A stretch of 64,000 bases of DNA from Photobacterium kishitanii (GTDB taxonomy: Bacteria; Pseudomonadota; Gammaproteobacteria; Enterobacterales; Vibrionaceae): assembly GCF_003026355.1 (NCBI RefSeq), contig NZ_PYON01000005.1, positions 62,001 to 126,000 of the forward strand, in the 5' to 3' direction. This document shows, piece by piece, positions 55,274 through 64,000 of this stretch. The notes under the pieces are model-generated. The model was not told where the DNA came from. It searched no databases and saw nothing but the letters and a program-made list of their open reading frames with translations. Each line of letters opens with the position of its first letter. The first letter of the stretch is position 1. The translations under genes were made by a program, and so were the position numbers.

Positions 55274-56047
55274 CTAAGGTTTATTGGAATTAGCATTGCG
55301 AGCTGATTTCACAACGACAATTGGACGTTCATCGATAATCGCCACATGTGAATCAACATCAAACACAGATAAAATTAGTGGTGGGGTGATGGTAGTTATT
55401 GGGTTGCCATAAGCAAAAAGTTGACCTTGATGCAGTGCTGCAACCTTAGTGGAATATTGAATCGCTAAATTAAGATCATGGATAACCATTAATACACAAG
55501 CTTGGTTTTCTTGGGCGTATAGTCTAACAAAATCAAGTAGCTTCATCTGGTTATGCATATCAAGGGCTGATGTCGGTTCATCAAGAATGAGCACTTTCGG
55601 TTGATTAACTACGGCTTGCGCAAGTCCAACCATTTGGCTCTCCCCACCTGATAATTCAGTACACACTTTATTGGCCAAATGTAAAATCCCCATTTGCTCT
55701 AATAATTGTAAGCTTTTTTCAGCACTGTTCGCTTTAGCAAATAAAGAATGTGAGCGCATATTTAAGGTAGTGATTAATAATTCAACGACTGTAATCGTGG
55801 CCGAAATACGATGATCCTGAGGTAAATAACCAATGCTATCTAAAGTGAGCGGCTTATCATGTAGTAATATTTGTTGTGAATGTTGACGTAAGTCTTGAGT
55901 GATATGGCGCAATAAAGTTGATTTTCCTGCCCCATTTTTACCAATAATAGCGACCATTTCACCAGCATTAATAACGGGTAGTGACAATCTATCTAGAATT
56001 GTTTTGTCGCCAAATGTCACTGAAATATTATTAATTGCAAGTGCCAT
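55274..56047 (-). CDS. ABC transporter ATP-binding protein, iron-complex type
   Basis: The 257-residue ATPase has Walker A GKNGAGKST, the Q-loop YLPQDHR, signature LSGGESQMVGLAQA, Walker B VLILDEPTSAL and the switch His in VMVIHD. It belongs to the FepC/FecE group that powers uptake of iron-siderophores, haem or cobalamin. Its ATG overlaps the permease stop by one base. Confidence 0.9.
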   Translation of the reverse strand: MALAINNISVTFGDKTILDRLSLPVINAGEMVAIIGKNGAGKSTLLRHITQDLRQHSQQILLHDKPLTLDSIGYLPQDHRISATITVVELLITTLNMRSHSLFAKANSAEKSLQLLEQMGILHLANKVCTELSGGESQMVGLAQAVVNQPKVLILDEPTSALDMHNQMKLLDFVRLYAQENQACVLMVIHDLNLAIQYSTKVAALHQGQLFAYGNPITTITPPLILSVFDVDSHVAIIDERPIVVVKSARNANSNKP

Positions 56048-57093
56048 TAGAAACGCCCTCCTTTTTTAATGATCAAATAGATAAAGAAAGGAATGCCGAT
56101 TATCGACATCACTACCGTTAGCGGTAATATAATTCCAGGCATTATGCTTTTACTAGCGATAGAGGCGAGTTCAAGTAATACTGCACCGACAAGACACGAT
56201 GCTGGCAAAAAGTAACGTTGATCTTCACCTAAGACCATACGTGCAATATGTGGTGCAACTAAGCCAACAAAGCCGACTGCACCAACAAATGATACTGCGA
56301 GTGAAGTAATAACAGACACTAATAACAGAGTTTTAACGCGTAACCGTTTAACATTAACCCCCATCGCTTGCGCACGTTCATGACCAATTTTTAGTGTCGA
56401 TAATTGCCAAGCATCTTTCATCATGATCAATAATACAATCGGTAATACGATCGCAAGTACAGTAATCTTTTCCCAACTACCGCGATCAAGTGATCCCATT
56501 TGCCAGAACACTAACGTTTGTAACTGCGTTTCACTGGCGACGTATTGCATCATGGTTAGCAAGCTGTCGTAAGCAAACATTACCGCAATACCGAACAGCA
56601 TTACCCCTTCAATTGATATTCGCTTTACTGATGAAATAGCGGCAATTAAAAAAGTGGTTAATAAGCACATAACAAAGGCCATTAACGCTATTTGATATTG
56701 AGCAGGAATAAAAGGAATGGCGATGACATTAGTAATCACTAATGAAGCCCCAAATCCTGCAGCAGCTGAGACCCCAAAAGTATAAGGATCGGCTAAGGGG
56801 TTGTTTAATGTGGTTTGCATTTGTGCGCCAGCTAGGGCTAAGGCACCACCAATTAATGGTGCCATAAGAGCCATTGGCATACGAATATCCCAGACAATAA
56901 TCTTACTCGCAATATCACTGCTTTGAGGATGAATTAGCGCGTGGATAACTTGAGAAAATGTCAGACCTTGTGAGCCAATAAAAATATCGGCAACCACACA
57001 AATAATACTGAGTACGAAAAAACAAATTAATGCTACTTTTTTGTTACGGTTACGGATTTTATGTGTTTTTAACTCAAGTAAGATTGATGTCAT
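56047..57093 (-). CDS. FecCD-type iron-complex ABC permease
   Basis: The 348-residue permease has about ten membrane segments and the FecCD signatures GALALAGAQMQTTLNNPLADPYTFG and GFVGLVAPHIARMVLGEDQR (the cytoplasmic EAA-like loop). Only one permease gene is present, so it should act as a homodimer. It overlaps its neighbours on both sides by one base. Confidence 0.9.
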   Translation of the reverse strand: MTSILLELKTHKIRNRNKKVALICFFVLSIICVVADIFIGSQGLTFSQVIHALIHPQSSDIASKIIVWDIRMPMALMAPLIGGALALAGAQMQTTLNNPLADPYTFGVSAAAGFGASLVITNVIAIPFIPAQYQIALMAFVMCLLTTFLIAAISSVKRISIEGVMLFGIAVMFAYDSLLTMMQYVASETQLQTLVFWQMGSLDRGSWEKITVLAIVLPIVLLIMMKDAWQLSTLKIGHERAQAMGVNVKRLRVKTLLLVSVITSLAVSFVGAVGFVGLVAPHIARMVLGEDQRYFLPASCLVGAVLLELASIASKSIMPGIILPLTVVMSIIGIPFFIYLIIKKGGRF

Positions 57094-58244
57094 TATTGCA
57101 TGGCCTTAAAGTTATTCTGGCCAAAATCGCCACTGACAATGCGGTGACCAAATTGCTTATTCATTTCTTCAAAGGTTTTTTCTGGGTTTAAATCTTTAAA
57201 TACATTGGGATGAATCCATTTTGCAAAGTATTCCATTGCGACTAAATTATAAGGCGAATTATAAAATGGCATATAAATCGAATAGACATTTTTGGTTTGG
57301 TAGGCGCTGACAGCTTGTAACCAGTCACGATCCATTAATGCTGATGTAGCGGCTTTTATTGCAGCAGGATTAGGGTTATAACCTAATGGAATTCCGTGAG
57401 TTGGTTGTCCTTTATCATTAACCCAACCGGTTGTTTGCATAATATAAACATCAGGATGAGCAGTGATCACTGTTTCAGGCGACATTTGACCTGTTACCGC
57501 GCCATCAAGTGGCTTATCGGCAATATTAATCGCCTTTAAAAAAGGAATATAAGCGCCCATATTACCGTTAGCAAAGGTACGACAACAAGAATCACTGTAG
57601 CCGGCAGCTCGTTCTATAAAGACTTTTTTGGGCTTCAAGTTTGGGTACTGGGCGAGTTTTTTCTGAAGTTCGGCAACGTGATCAAGGTAATAATGGGCAA
57701 ATGCTTGTCCTTGAGCTTCACGTCCGACAGCTTTAGCCACCGATTCAACCGAGCGAACAGTATTCTTAATTGGATTTTCACGGAAATCTACAGCAATGAC
57801 TTTAATACCGGCTGCGGCTAATTTTTTTAATAAGCCGTTATCTTGTGCCAATTTAATATTGGACAGGTCGACGATGAATAAATCAGGTTTAGGTTTTAAA
57901 TTGATAAATCTTTCAGCATCAAATTCCCCTGATTTAATTAGCCCAATTTTGGCAACATTTTTGAGTGATGGGTAATGCTTTATGTAATTGGCATACATGC
58001 TAGGTGCAGAAACTTGCATATCATTACGTGCTGCAACTAAATGTTTGGCGGCATCTTGTTGATAAATAATTTCAAGCAACGGAAAAATACGACTCGTTGA
58101 GAGAGCAATATTTTGTGGCGGTTGATTAAAAGTAATCGTACGTCCAGCGACATCGGTCACAGTAATAGGATAAGTAGCTGCAAAAGAGGGGAGTGACCAA
58201 AGAGTAGCTGCACAAAGTGTAAGGATTTTTAGCTTAGTTTTCAC
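57093..58244 (-). CDS. Periplasmic iron-complex binding protein
   Basis: The 383-residue class III binding protein has a signal peptide (cleavage after SFAA near residue 23), the opening PITVTDVAGRTITFNQPPQ and two lobes joined by a helix. A Cys-Cys pair in GYSDSCCRTFANGNMG is unusual for the family and may form a disulfide or bind ligand. The ligand (siderophore, haem or vitamin B12) is undecided; a Fur-like box upstream favours iron. It starts with GTG behind TAGGTATCATT and is the first gene of the three-gene operon. Confidence 0.87.
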   Translation of the reverse strand: MKTKLKILTLCAATLWSLPSFAATYPITVTDVAGRTITFNQPPQNIALSTSRIFPLLEIIYQQDAAKHLVAARNDMQVSAPSMYANYIKHYPSLKNVAKIGLIKSGEFDAERFINLKPKPDLFIVDLSNIKLAQDNGLLKKLAAAGIKVIAVDFRENPIKNTVRSVESVAKAVGREAQGQAFAHYYLDHVAELQKKLAQYPNLKPKKVFIERAAGYSDSCCRTFANGNMGAYIPFLKAINIADKPLDGAVTGQMSPETVITAHPDVYIMQTTGWVNDKGQPTHGIPLGYNPNPAAIKAATSALMDRDWLQAVSAYQTKNVYSIYMPFYNSPYNLVAMEYFAKWIHPNVFKDLNPEKTFEEMNKQFGHRIVSGDFGQNNFKAMQ

Positions 58245-58279
58245 AATGATACCTACATGAGATAATTTTAGCGAATACT

Positions 58280-58298
58280 AATGAGAATAATTATTATT
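58280..58298 (-). promoter_or_regulatory. Fur-box-like sequence
   Basis: AATGAGAATAATTATTATT matches 13 of 19 positions of the Fur consensus GATAATGATAATCATTATC, 36 bases upstream of the binding protein start. This supports iron repression of the transporter. Confidence 0.65.
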
Positions 58299-58542
58299 TT
58301 GAACTGCGATAAGTGGAAACTTAAAGTGCAAATATAAATAAATGTTATTATTATTTGTGTTTATAGGGATGAATTTCTCGAAACTGCAATAAATGATTTG
58401 AGATTTTGGCTGCAATATGAAAAAGTCAAGGTAGTAGTTTTTGTAAGCTAAAAAAACACAATAACGTTGATTATAATAAAGTTATTAACCATTACCTGCA
58501 TTAATGCTCAGCAGTAATGAGAGCTAATAAAGAGGAAAGACT

Positions 58543-59244
58543 ATGTCATTAGTTATACCAATGGTTATCCTTATGCAGCAGCATTTAGCAGCAGAAGGCA
58601 GCACACTTGTTGCAAAAAAAATGCAGTATGATCTTAATACTCAACAACCTTTTTATGGTGTTAGTTCAGAAAAGCGCCATAAAATATTTCAATTAGCTAT
58701 TGCACATACCCATATTGATACAATTGAAAATTATCACCGATTATTGTTGTGGTTATGGTCTGGTGTTTATAGAGAAGAACGCTATTTAGCATTAGATGCT
58801 GGTGAATACTATTCTGAATACCAAACGTTGGCATCTTTTGGTATCTATCTTGAAATGTTAGAAACAGCCGATAACGTTGATACATTAGATCGTCTTGCTA
58901 CAAACTTGATAGGTAAAGTTATCCTTCAAGAGAGAGACTTAGAAAGCTACCTTATTCAATGGCGCGAGTCTGACAGTGTATGGTTGAAACGAGCATCGGT
59001 TTTAGTACACTTACAGCATAAGCAACAAACGAACGAAGCGCTTTTAAGTGAAACTATTTTATACCTTGCCGCTGATAAATCGATGCTAGTACAGCAAGCT
59101 ATGGGGCAAGTGTTAAATGCCTATAGCCAAATTAATTTTGCATTCGTCGATAACTTTATCAAAAACAATATGACCTTATTAACGCCGCTGTGTCGACGTG
59201 AAGCAAGAAAACTCACAATGATGGTAAATAGCACAGTTGATTAA
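58543..59244 (+). CDS. AlkD-type DNA alkylation repair protein
   Basis: The 233-residue all-helical protein has HEAT-like repeats of the DNA alkylation repair family. Supporting segments are PFYGVSSEKRHKIF, LWSGVYREERYLALDAGEYY and DSVWLKRASVLVHLQH, where the aromatic and acidic residues line the alkylbase site in AlkD. It would excise 3- or 7-alkylpurines. The start has GAGGAAAGACT upstream. The following methyltransferase gene lies about 130 bases on. Confidence 0.82.
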   Translation: MSLVIPMVILMQQHLAAEGSTLVAKKMQYDLNTQQPFYGVSSEKRHKIFQLAIAHTHIDTIENYHRLLLWLWSGVYREERYLALDAGEYYSEYQTLASFGIYLEMLETADNVDTLDRLATNLIGKVILQERDLESYLIQWRESDSVWLKRASVLVHLQHKQQTNEALLSETILYLAADKSMLVQQAMGQVLNAYSQINFAFVDNFIKNNMTLLTPLCRREARKLTMMVNSTVD

Positions 59245-59373
59245 AATTACTGATGTTTGATGGTTTGTTACTATCTATATTGTGCATTTTTTGCTACAAC
59301 ACTTAACGAAATTAACGCCTATTCGACCATGTGTAGGCGTTATTGCTTTTTAATGTTTAGTGTGGGTTTTTCA

Positions 59374-60033
59374 ATGCAATTATATCAACAAGATGCCGTA
59401 GAATGGCTGTCTTCATTAACGGATAATAGTATCGATCTTTTGATTACTGATCCTCCGTATGAGTCGTTAGAAAAGCATCGAAAAATAGGCACTACAACGC
59501 GCTTAAAGAACAGTAAATCCTCAAGTAATCAATGGTTTGATATTTTTCCGAATCAACGATTTCAGACCTTATTTGAGCAAGCTTATCGTGTTTTAAAACC
59601 CAATAGTCATTTTTATTTGTTCTGTGATCAAGAAACCATGTTCTATATTAAGCCAATAGCAGAGCAGGCAGGGTTTAAGTTTTGGAAGCCGATTGTATGG
59701 GATAAAGTCGCAATTGGTATGGGGTATCATTATCGCGCTCGTTATGAATTTATTCTTTTCTTTGAAAAAGGGAAGCGTAAATTAGCTAACCTATCTATTC
59801 CCGATGTACTTGAATTTAAGCGTGTTTATCGTGGCTATCCAACAGAAAAACCCGTTCCGTTGCTTGAAACGTTAATTGAACAAAGCTCTGTTGCTGGTGA
59901 TGTTGTCGCTGATCCTTTTTTTGGTTCGGGTTCAACGTTAGTTGCAGCACAACGATTACAACGTCAAGTATGGGGGAATGATATTTCAGATGCAGCTCAT
60001 CAACATCTGCGTGGCAGAATAGAGTCGTTGTGA
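59374..60033 (+). CDS. Solitary DNA adenine/cytosine-N methyltransferase
   Basis: The 219-residue protein has the amino-methyltransferase motif IV TDPPY (D26-PPY29) near its start and motif I DPFFGSGSTLVAA near its end, the order of the beta class that methylates adenine N6 or cytosine N4. The RxRYEFILFF segment is motif VI-VII. No restriction gene is adjacent, so it is probably an orphan. An upstream in-frame extension to 59257 exists but its composition is unlike coding sequence; ATG 59374 gives the usual start (MQLYQQDAVEWL). The recognition sequence is unknown. Confidence 0.85.
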   Translation: MQLYQQDAVEWLSSLTDNSIDLLITDPPYESLEKHRKIGTTTRLKNSKSSSNQWFDIFPNQRFQTLFEQAYRVLKPNSHFYLFCDQETMFYIKPIAEQAGFKFWKPIVWDKVAIGMGYHYRARYEFILFFEKGKRKLANLSIPDVLEFKRVYRGYPTEKPVPLLETLIEQSSVAGDVVADPFFGSGSTLVAAQRLQRQVWGNDISDAAHQHLRGRIESL

Positions 60034-60071
60034 TGGTAGCTGGTGGGCTTAGATATTTCGGAAAGTAGCAA

Positions 60072-60998
60072 ATGAAAAATTTTGATATAAATTTATTACG
60101 TATATTGAATGTATTGCTAGAAGAGCAGAGTGTTACTGCTGCTGCTGCACGACTTCATCTAAGTCAATCTGCGGTGAGTAAACAGTTGGCCAAATTGCGT
60201 CAAACGTTTGCTGATCCTTTGTTTGAACGGACACCTTATGGTTTGCGACCAACGCCGAAAGCACTGTTATTATCAGATTCTGTGTATGATATTTTACAAC
60301 AGGTTAATCAGTTAACACGTGCGGAAGTGTTTGATCCTGCATTGAGTCAACGTCAATTTCATATCGATCTCGTAGAAACAGCTTATTCATTAACTTATCC
60401 TCGTTTTATGCCTCAATTGCTACAACAAGCTCCCGATATTAGCTTAACCAGCAAAACGTGGAATGATGATAGTTTGCAGCGTTTATTACGTTGTGAAATT
60501 GATTTTGGAATTGGTATTTTTGAATGGGATGAACGTTCATCAAGCCATTATCGTCATGTACCATCCTCATTGAATTATATTGAGCTAGCGCGAGATTACC
60601 CAGTGTGTTTAATGCGTAAAGATCATCCAGCATTGAGTGAGCCTTGGAGTCTGGATGTGTTTTTGAAATATCGTCATTTACAAGTCAGTATTGGTGGCCT
60701 TAAACGGTGGCTGCTTGATGAAATATTAGCACTAGAGCATAAACAACTTGATAACGCCGTAAACATGACCGATTTCTACGCTGGGGTAAAGCTGTGTGAA
60801 CAGAGTGATTTATTTATGTGTTATCCCTCAGTTGCAGCATTAGCAATGATTGAAGATACTGATCTTGTTAGTCGTCCTATTCCTATTGAATTAGAGCCTG
60901 GCGGATATTTCTTATTATGGAATAAACACTTTGATTTAGATCCTAGTCATCAATGGTTACGACAATTAATTACTAATGGTATGAATGTAATAAAATAA
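60072..60998 (+). CDS. LysR-type transcription regulator
   Basis: The 308-residue protein has an N-terminal winged helix-turn-helix (NLLRILNVLLEEQSVTAAAA, then LSQSAVSKQLAKLR) and a C-terminal effector-binding domain. The spacing suggests the NodD/PecT-like subgroup. Its target is not evident: it is flanked by a methyltransferase on the same strand and a small hypothetical gene, with no divergent partner. Confidence 0.9.
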   Translation: MKNFDINLLRILNVLLEEQSVTAAAARLHLSQSAVSKQLAKLRQTFADPLFERTPYGLRPTPKALLLSDSVYDILQQVNQLTRAEVFDPALSQRQFHIDLVETAYSLTYPRFMPQLLQQAPDISLTSKTWNDDSLQRLLRCEIDFGIGIFEWDERSSSHYRHVPSSLNYIELARDYPVCLMRKDHPALSEPWSLDVFLKYRHLQVSIGGLKRWLLDEILALEHKQLDNAVNMTDFYAGVKLCEQSDLFMCYPSVAALAMIEDTDLVSRPIPIELEPGGYFLLWNKHFDLDPSHQWLRQLITNGMNVIK

Positions 60999-61124
60999 AG
61001 CGACACAAATGAAAAATTATTGCTCAAGTTCTATAACAATAAGAGACTAGTATATTAAGCATAATGGCGTATCTTCTTTAATTAGAATATTTCTATTATA
61101 ATTAAATTATTAAGGCTGGTTGTT

Positions 61125-61370
61125 ATGTCTCCTGCAGATAAAAAACTTCTTGATCAAATACTTTCTCTTGAAGGTAAGGATCTTACTCATTTAACGGCGG
61201 CTGAAAAAGCTATCTTTGATGCATTTAAAGCACGTGAGCATGAATTTGGGGTCGGTGTTGAGATAGCAACTGAAGCGCCTATTAGTGATTTAGGTCAAGG
61301 GACTTCTGAGTATGATATTAATGAAAAAGAAAAGTATTATCCTCGTGAAATTATTATTAAGCAAGATTGA
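61125..61370 (+). CDS. Hypothetical acidic protein, 81 residues
   Basis: This small soluble protein begins MSPADKKLLDQILSLEGKDL and contains a predicted helix-loop-helix (LTHLTAAEKAIFDAFKAREH). No signal peptide or known motif. The start has AAGG upstream. Confidence 0.6.
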   Translation: MSPADKKLLDQILSLEGKDLTHLTAAEKAIFDAFKAREHEFGVGVEIATEAPISDLGQGTSEYDINEKEKYYPREIIIKQD

Positions 61371-61644
61371 AAATAATTCCTAGTATTATAAATAATGATA
61401 GAACGGTTATTTGTTTTTTATGAATAATTAACGTTTTTTATAAGAATAAATAAATTAAACATAATGCAATGAATGATTTTCAATTAGTTAAATTTCATTT
61501 TAGTCTTCTTATATATGATATAAAAAGGCTATTATTCATTTTGGATTCATTTTAATTTCTTAATATAGCTGTTAGCTAGTGATTTATTTATAGCCACAAT
61601 TTTAATTTAATTTTAAGTTATTTAAATACGCATCAGAGGTCGAT

Positions 61645-62343
61645 ATGAAACGTTTAGCAATGGCAATTACAGGTATTGTCGCTGTCACTTGTCTAAGTAC
61701 AGCAGCATGGGCGGATAGCAGTATTCAAACGATTAAGGTTTATGAAAACCCAAGCGTTAGTTCTCCTGTTGTGGAAACAATAAAATCGGCTGTGCCATTA
61801 ATTACCATTTATCAAAATAATGGTTGGGAAAAAGTAGGTGATACTACTAATGGTAATACTGGTTGGATTCAAAGTGTTGATCGAGAAATGATAGCCAAAG
61901 CGAATACTAAGGTGTTACCAGATCAAACGACTAATACAGTAAAAACTAAAGATGGTGAGAAAAGTGTGACTAAAGGTGTTGTTCAAACACCACAAGGTCC
62001 ATTTCATTATGAGATAGTACAATTCCAAGGCAACGGCCATAATCAAAAAGTAGATAAGAAATTTTTTGATGCGATGCAAAAGCAACAAATTGATATGAAT
62101 CAAGCATTTGCGAACGCTTGGAATACTATGGGTAATCCAAATGATTTTAACACTATGCAATCTAACATGACGAAGCTAATGCATCAGCAACAGCAACAAA
62201 TGTTAGCAATGCAGCAGCAATTTAAACAGGCTGGATTAACTTCACCTACGCAAGTTAAATTAAGTACTCATGTTGCTACACCAGCAAAAGATAGTGCATC
62301 AACAGTTGCTACGTCCACAGATGCAGCTGCTGTTACTAAATAA
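61645..62343 (+). CDS. Exported SH3-domain protein
   Basis: The 232-residue protein has a signal peptide (cleavage after AWA near residue 23), a bacterial SH3 domain (about 28-80, with KVYENPSVSSPVVETI and NNGWEKVGD...GWIQS), then a helical Gln/Met-rich region (MHQQQQQMLAMQQQFKQ) and an Ala/Ser/Thr-rich tail. It may bind the cell wall. The middle Gln-rich part is low complexity and could be a trimeric or fibrous coil. Confidence 0.8.
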   Translation: MKRLAMAITGIVAVTCLSTAAWADSSIQTIKVYENPSVSSPVVETIKSAVPLITIYQNNGWEKVGDTTNGNTGWIQSVDREMIAKANTKVLPDQTTNTVKTKDGEKSVTKGVVQTPQGPFHYEIVQFQGNGHNQKVDKKFFDAMQKQQIDMNQAFANAWNTMGNPNDFNTMQSNMTKLMHQQQQQMLAMQQQFKQAGLTSPTQVKLSTHVATPAKDSASTVATSTDAAAVTK

Positions 62344-62387
62344 ATCGATTGTATTATCTATTGAACATAGTGAATAACGTCATGATG

Positions 62388-62443
62388 TAAGCCCTCAATT
62401 ACTATATCTTTTTAGTTAGAAAGAAACCGTAGATTGAGGGCTT
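62388..62443. terminator. Bidirectional hairpin
   Basis: TAAGCCCTCAAT and ATTGAGGGCTTA are perfect complements over a long loop between convergent genes. Confidence 0.7.
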
Positions 62444-62448
62444 ATATT

Positions 62449-64000
62449 TTATCTAATAAGTTGTTGAACGATACTCTGTAATTTGGACGCGGAAACATCT
62501 TCAGGGAGAATCGGTGGTGCAGCGAGCACTTCTAATTCTGATCTAAAACGTTTTATTGCAGTAATAATACTGAATTTTCGCTGTCGACTAAATATTGATC
62601 CCCATACACCTTTTAACCCCATTGGAACAACGACAACAGGCGTACGTTTTATAATAACTTCAATGCCGCGTTTAAAGTCATTTAGCTCACCTGTACGTGT
62701 TATCTTACCTTCAGGGAAGATACAGACAATATTTCCTGCGATAAGCTCTGCTTCAACTTGATTAAATGCTGCTCTATATATTTGGGGTGATACTTTTTGT
62801 GCACATATAGGGATTGTTTTAGCCCATTTAAACAAATATTTGGCCAAGGGTAGGTTGGCTATATTTTTGTCCATAACAAATCGGACTGAACGACGACTTG
62901 CTGCACCGATTAATAATGCATCAACAAAACTCACATGATTGCAAATTAAGATTGCAGGTCCTGTTTTGGGAATATTTTCAAGCCCAGTAGATTTTATTCG
63001 GTATAGCACGCGAGTAATTAACCAAACGACAAACCTTAATACAAATTCTTGTACTTGGCTAAATACATAAATGGCAACTAATGCATTAATTATAGCGACA
63101 GTTAATAACAATTCAGAGATGGTGGCATTAAATACTGTGAGCATAATAATTGAGAATAAAGCACTCAGCACCATGAATAATGCATTGAGTATATTATTCC
63201 CAGCAATAATTTGAGCGCGGTTTTTTTGTTCACTACGCTGTTGAATAAGTGCGTTTAGCGGCACAACAAAGAGGCTTCCTGATATACTCAGTAGCATTAA
63301 ATCGACCAGTATGCGTTTATTTGTCAGTATAAATTCAATAATTGTAATATGTTGATGGGTAATGATGTGTTGGCTTGCAATGTACAAATCGATACCAAAG
63401 AAACTGATGCCAAAAGCACCAATAGGGATGATCCCAAGTTCAACTTGATCACCTGAAAGCTTCTCGCACAGCCATGCACCAAGGGCAATACCAATAGAAA
63501 AAAGCGTCAATAATAAGGTTACATATTGTGGGTTATCATTGATGAGGACTTTAGCTAAGTTGGGTAATTGCGTCAGATAAGTTGCGGCAACAAACCAAAA
63601 CCAACTAATAGCTAAAATTGACAAATAGACCGTACGATTTTTTTTAGTGATACGTACTGTATGTACTATTTGTGTGAATGGGTTCCAATTAATGCTTAAT
63701 TTAGGGTTATTGGGTGCTGCTTTTGGAATATATAAGCTACTAATAAAACCTATAATGGCGATAAAAACCACAATAACAGCAGTAATAGTAAATCGATAGT
63801 CACTAGTAAAAATGTATCCTGCCGCTAATGTACCACCTAAAATAGCAAGAAAAGTTCCCATTTCAACCAAGGCATTACCCGCGAGTAGGGTTTTAGGGGA
63901 TAAGTGTTGCGGCATCAATGCAAATTTTACTGGGCCAAAGAAAGCGGATTGCGCGCCCATTACGAATAAAATAACCATTAAAGCGGGTAGCGATTGTAGG
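62449..64000 (-). CDS. MFS transporter fused to acyltransferase, LplT-Aas type (3' part)
   Basis: The open frame continues past the window end, so the visible 517 codons lack the true N-terminus (in-frame ATG 63978 is internal). Residues up to about 325 form most of an MFS-type membrane domain with FFGPVKFALMP near the start. The C-terminal 180 residues are a PlsC/Aas acyltransferase with NHVSFVDAL (HxxxxD), IFPEGKITRTG and GVWGS. Similar fusions couple lysophospholipid flipping to reacylation. The ligase domain found in enterobacterial Aas is not visible. It may lie downstream of further genes outside the window. Confidence 0.85.
   Translation of the reverse strand, partial: LQSLPALMVILFVMGAQSAFFGPVKFALMPQHLSPKTLLAGNALVEMGTFLAILGGTLAAGYIFTSDYRFTITAVIVVFIAIIGFISSLYIPKAAPNNPKLSINWNPFTQIVHTVRITKKNRTVYLSILAISWFWFVAATYLTQLPNLAKVLINDNPQYVTLLLTLFSIGIALGAWLCEKLSGDQVELGIIPIGAFGISFFGIDLYIASQHIITHQHITIIEFILTNKRILVDLMLLSISGSLFVVPLNALIQQRSEQKNRAQIIAGNNILNALFMVLSALFSIIMLTVFNATISELLLTVAIINALVAIYVFSQVQEFVLRFVVWLITRVLYRIKSTGLENIPKTGPAILICNHVSFVDALLIGAASRRSVRFVMDKNIANLPLAKYLFKWAKTIPICAQKVSPQIYRAAFNQVEAELIAGNIVCIFPEGKITRTGELNDFKRGIEVIIKRTPVVVVPMGLKGVWGSIFSRQRKFSIITAIKRFRSELEVLAAPPILPEDVSASKLQSIVQQLIR

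Noticed and set aside
59257..59373. N-terminal extension of the methyltransferase
   Set aside because: The residues are Cys- and Tyr-rich, unlike the family, and the ATG at 59374 gives the usual start.
1..64000. CRISPR arrays, tRNA or rRNA genes, prophage and integron repeats
   Set aside because: No regularly spaced repeats, cloverleaf-like segments or phage genes were recognised in reading the window.

Overview
This window is a chromosomal segment of a marine gammaproteobacterium of the Vibrionaceae, most likely Photobacterium. The indicators are low GC, a secDF pair preceded by a VemP-type arrest peptide, a VpsR-type biofilm regulator, a multidomain chitinase, and many small proteins of Vibrionaceae type. 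Genus is an inference from gene content. I saw no phage, plasmid, IS or CRISPR structure, and no tRNA or rRNA. It reads as core chromosome with short operons separated by intrinsic terminators.

Layout. 1-4.3 kb: start of a hydroxyisobutyrate dehydrogenase-type gene, then a VemP-like export monitor, secD, secF and a small lipoprotein. 5-11.4 kb: tag, a cation diffusion facilitator, lplA, a 39-residue membrane protein, a MaoC-type hydratase, astB and a YidB-like gene. 11.8-14.7 kb: a YaiL-type protein, a phosphohexomutase and a 58-residue gene. 14.8-18.3 kb: two brnQ paralogues, each preceded by a short ORF rich in branched-chain codons and by competing hairpins. 18.4-23.8 kb: yjjG, a GlsB-type membrane protein, chitinase and dcuC. 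24.1-27.4 kb: two tandem RelA/SpoT-fold proteins (one secreted), a zinc-ribbon membrane protein, a HopJ-type protein and a DUF2750 protein.

27.4-37.1 kb: a c-di-GMP and anaerobiosis block with a vpsR orthologue, a secreted nuclease-fold protein, a GGDEF cyclase, nrdD-nrdG under FNR and NrdR sites, and an EIIC-EAL fusion. 37.2-47.3 kb: nucleotide pyrophosphohydrolase, rarD, a second DUF2750, an NlpC lipoprotein, scsB-scsD, rimB-rimK and a ClsC-type phospholipase D. 47.5-55.2 kb: a membrane protein with a winged-helix-like tail, periplasmic asparaginase and class B phosphatase (each behind a CRP-like site), a ScsC/DsbA-like lipoprotein, arfB and aspartoacylase. 55.3-64 kb: an iron-type ABC transporter behind a Fur-like box, an AlkD-type gene, a solitary DNA methyltransferase, a LysR regulator, an SH3 protein, and the 3' part of an MFS-acyltransferase fusion running off the window.

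The most interesting signals are: (1) the divergent VemP-like peptide (RVSGWKESN...Y near its C-terminus) with RNA hairpins between it and secD; (2) the Ile-rich and Val-rich leader peptides before the two brnQ copies, apparently undescribed attenuators; (3) the tandem RelA/SpoT-fold pair, one copy with a signal peptide; (4) the phosphotransferase-EAL fusion near vpsR and a diguanylate cyclase; (5) an orphan terminator that may end a small RNA upstream of vpsR.
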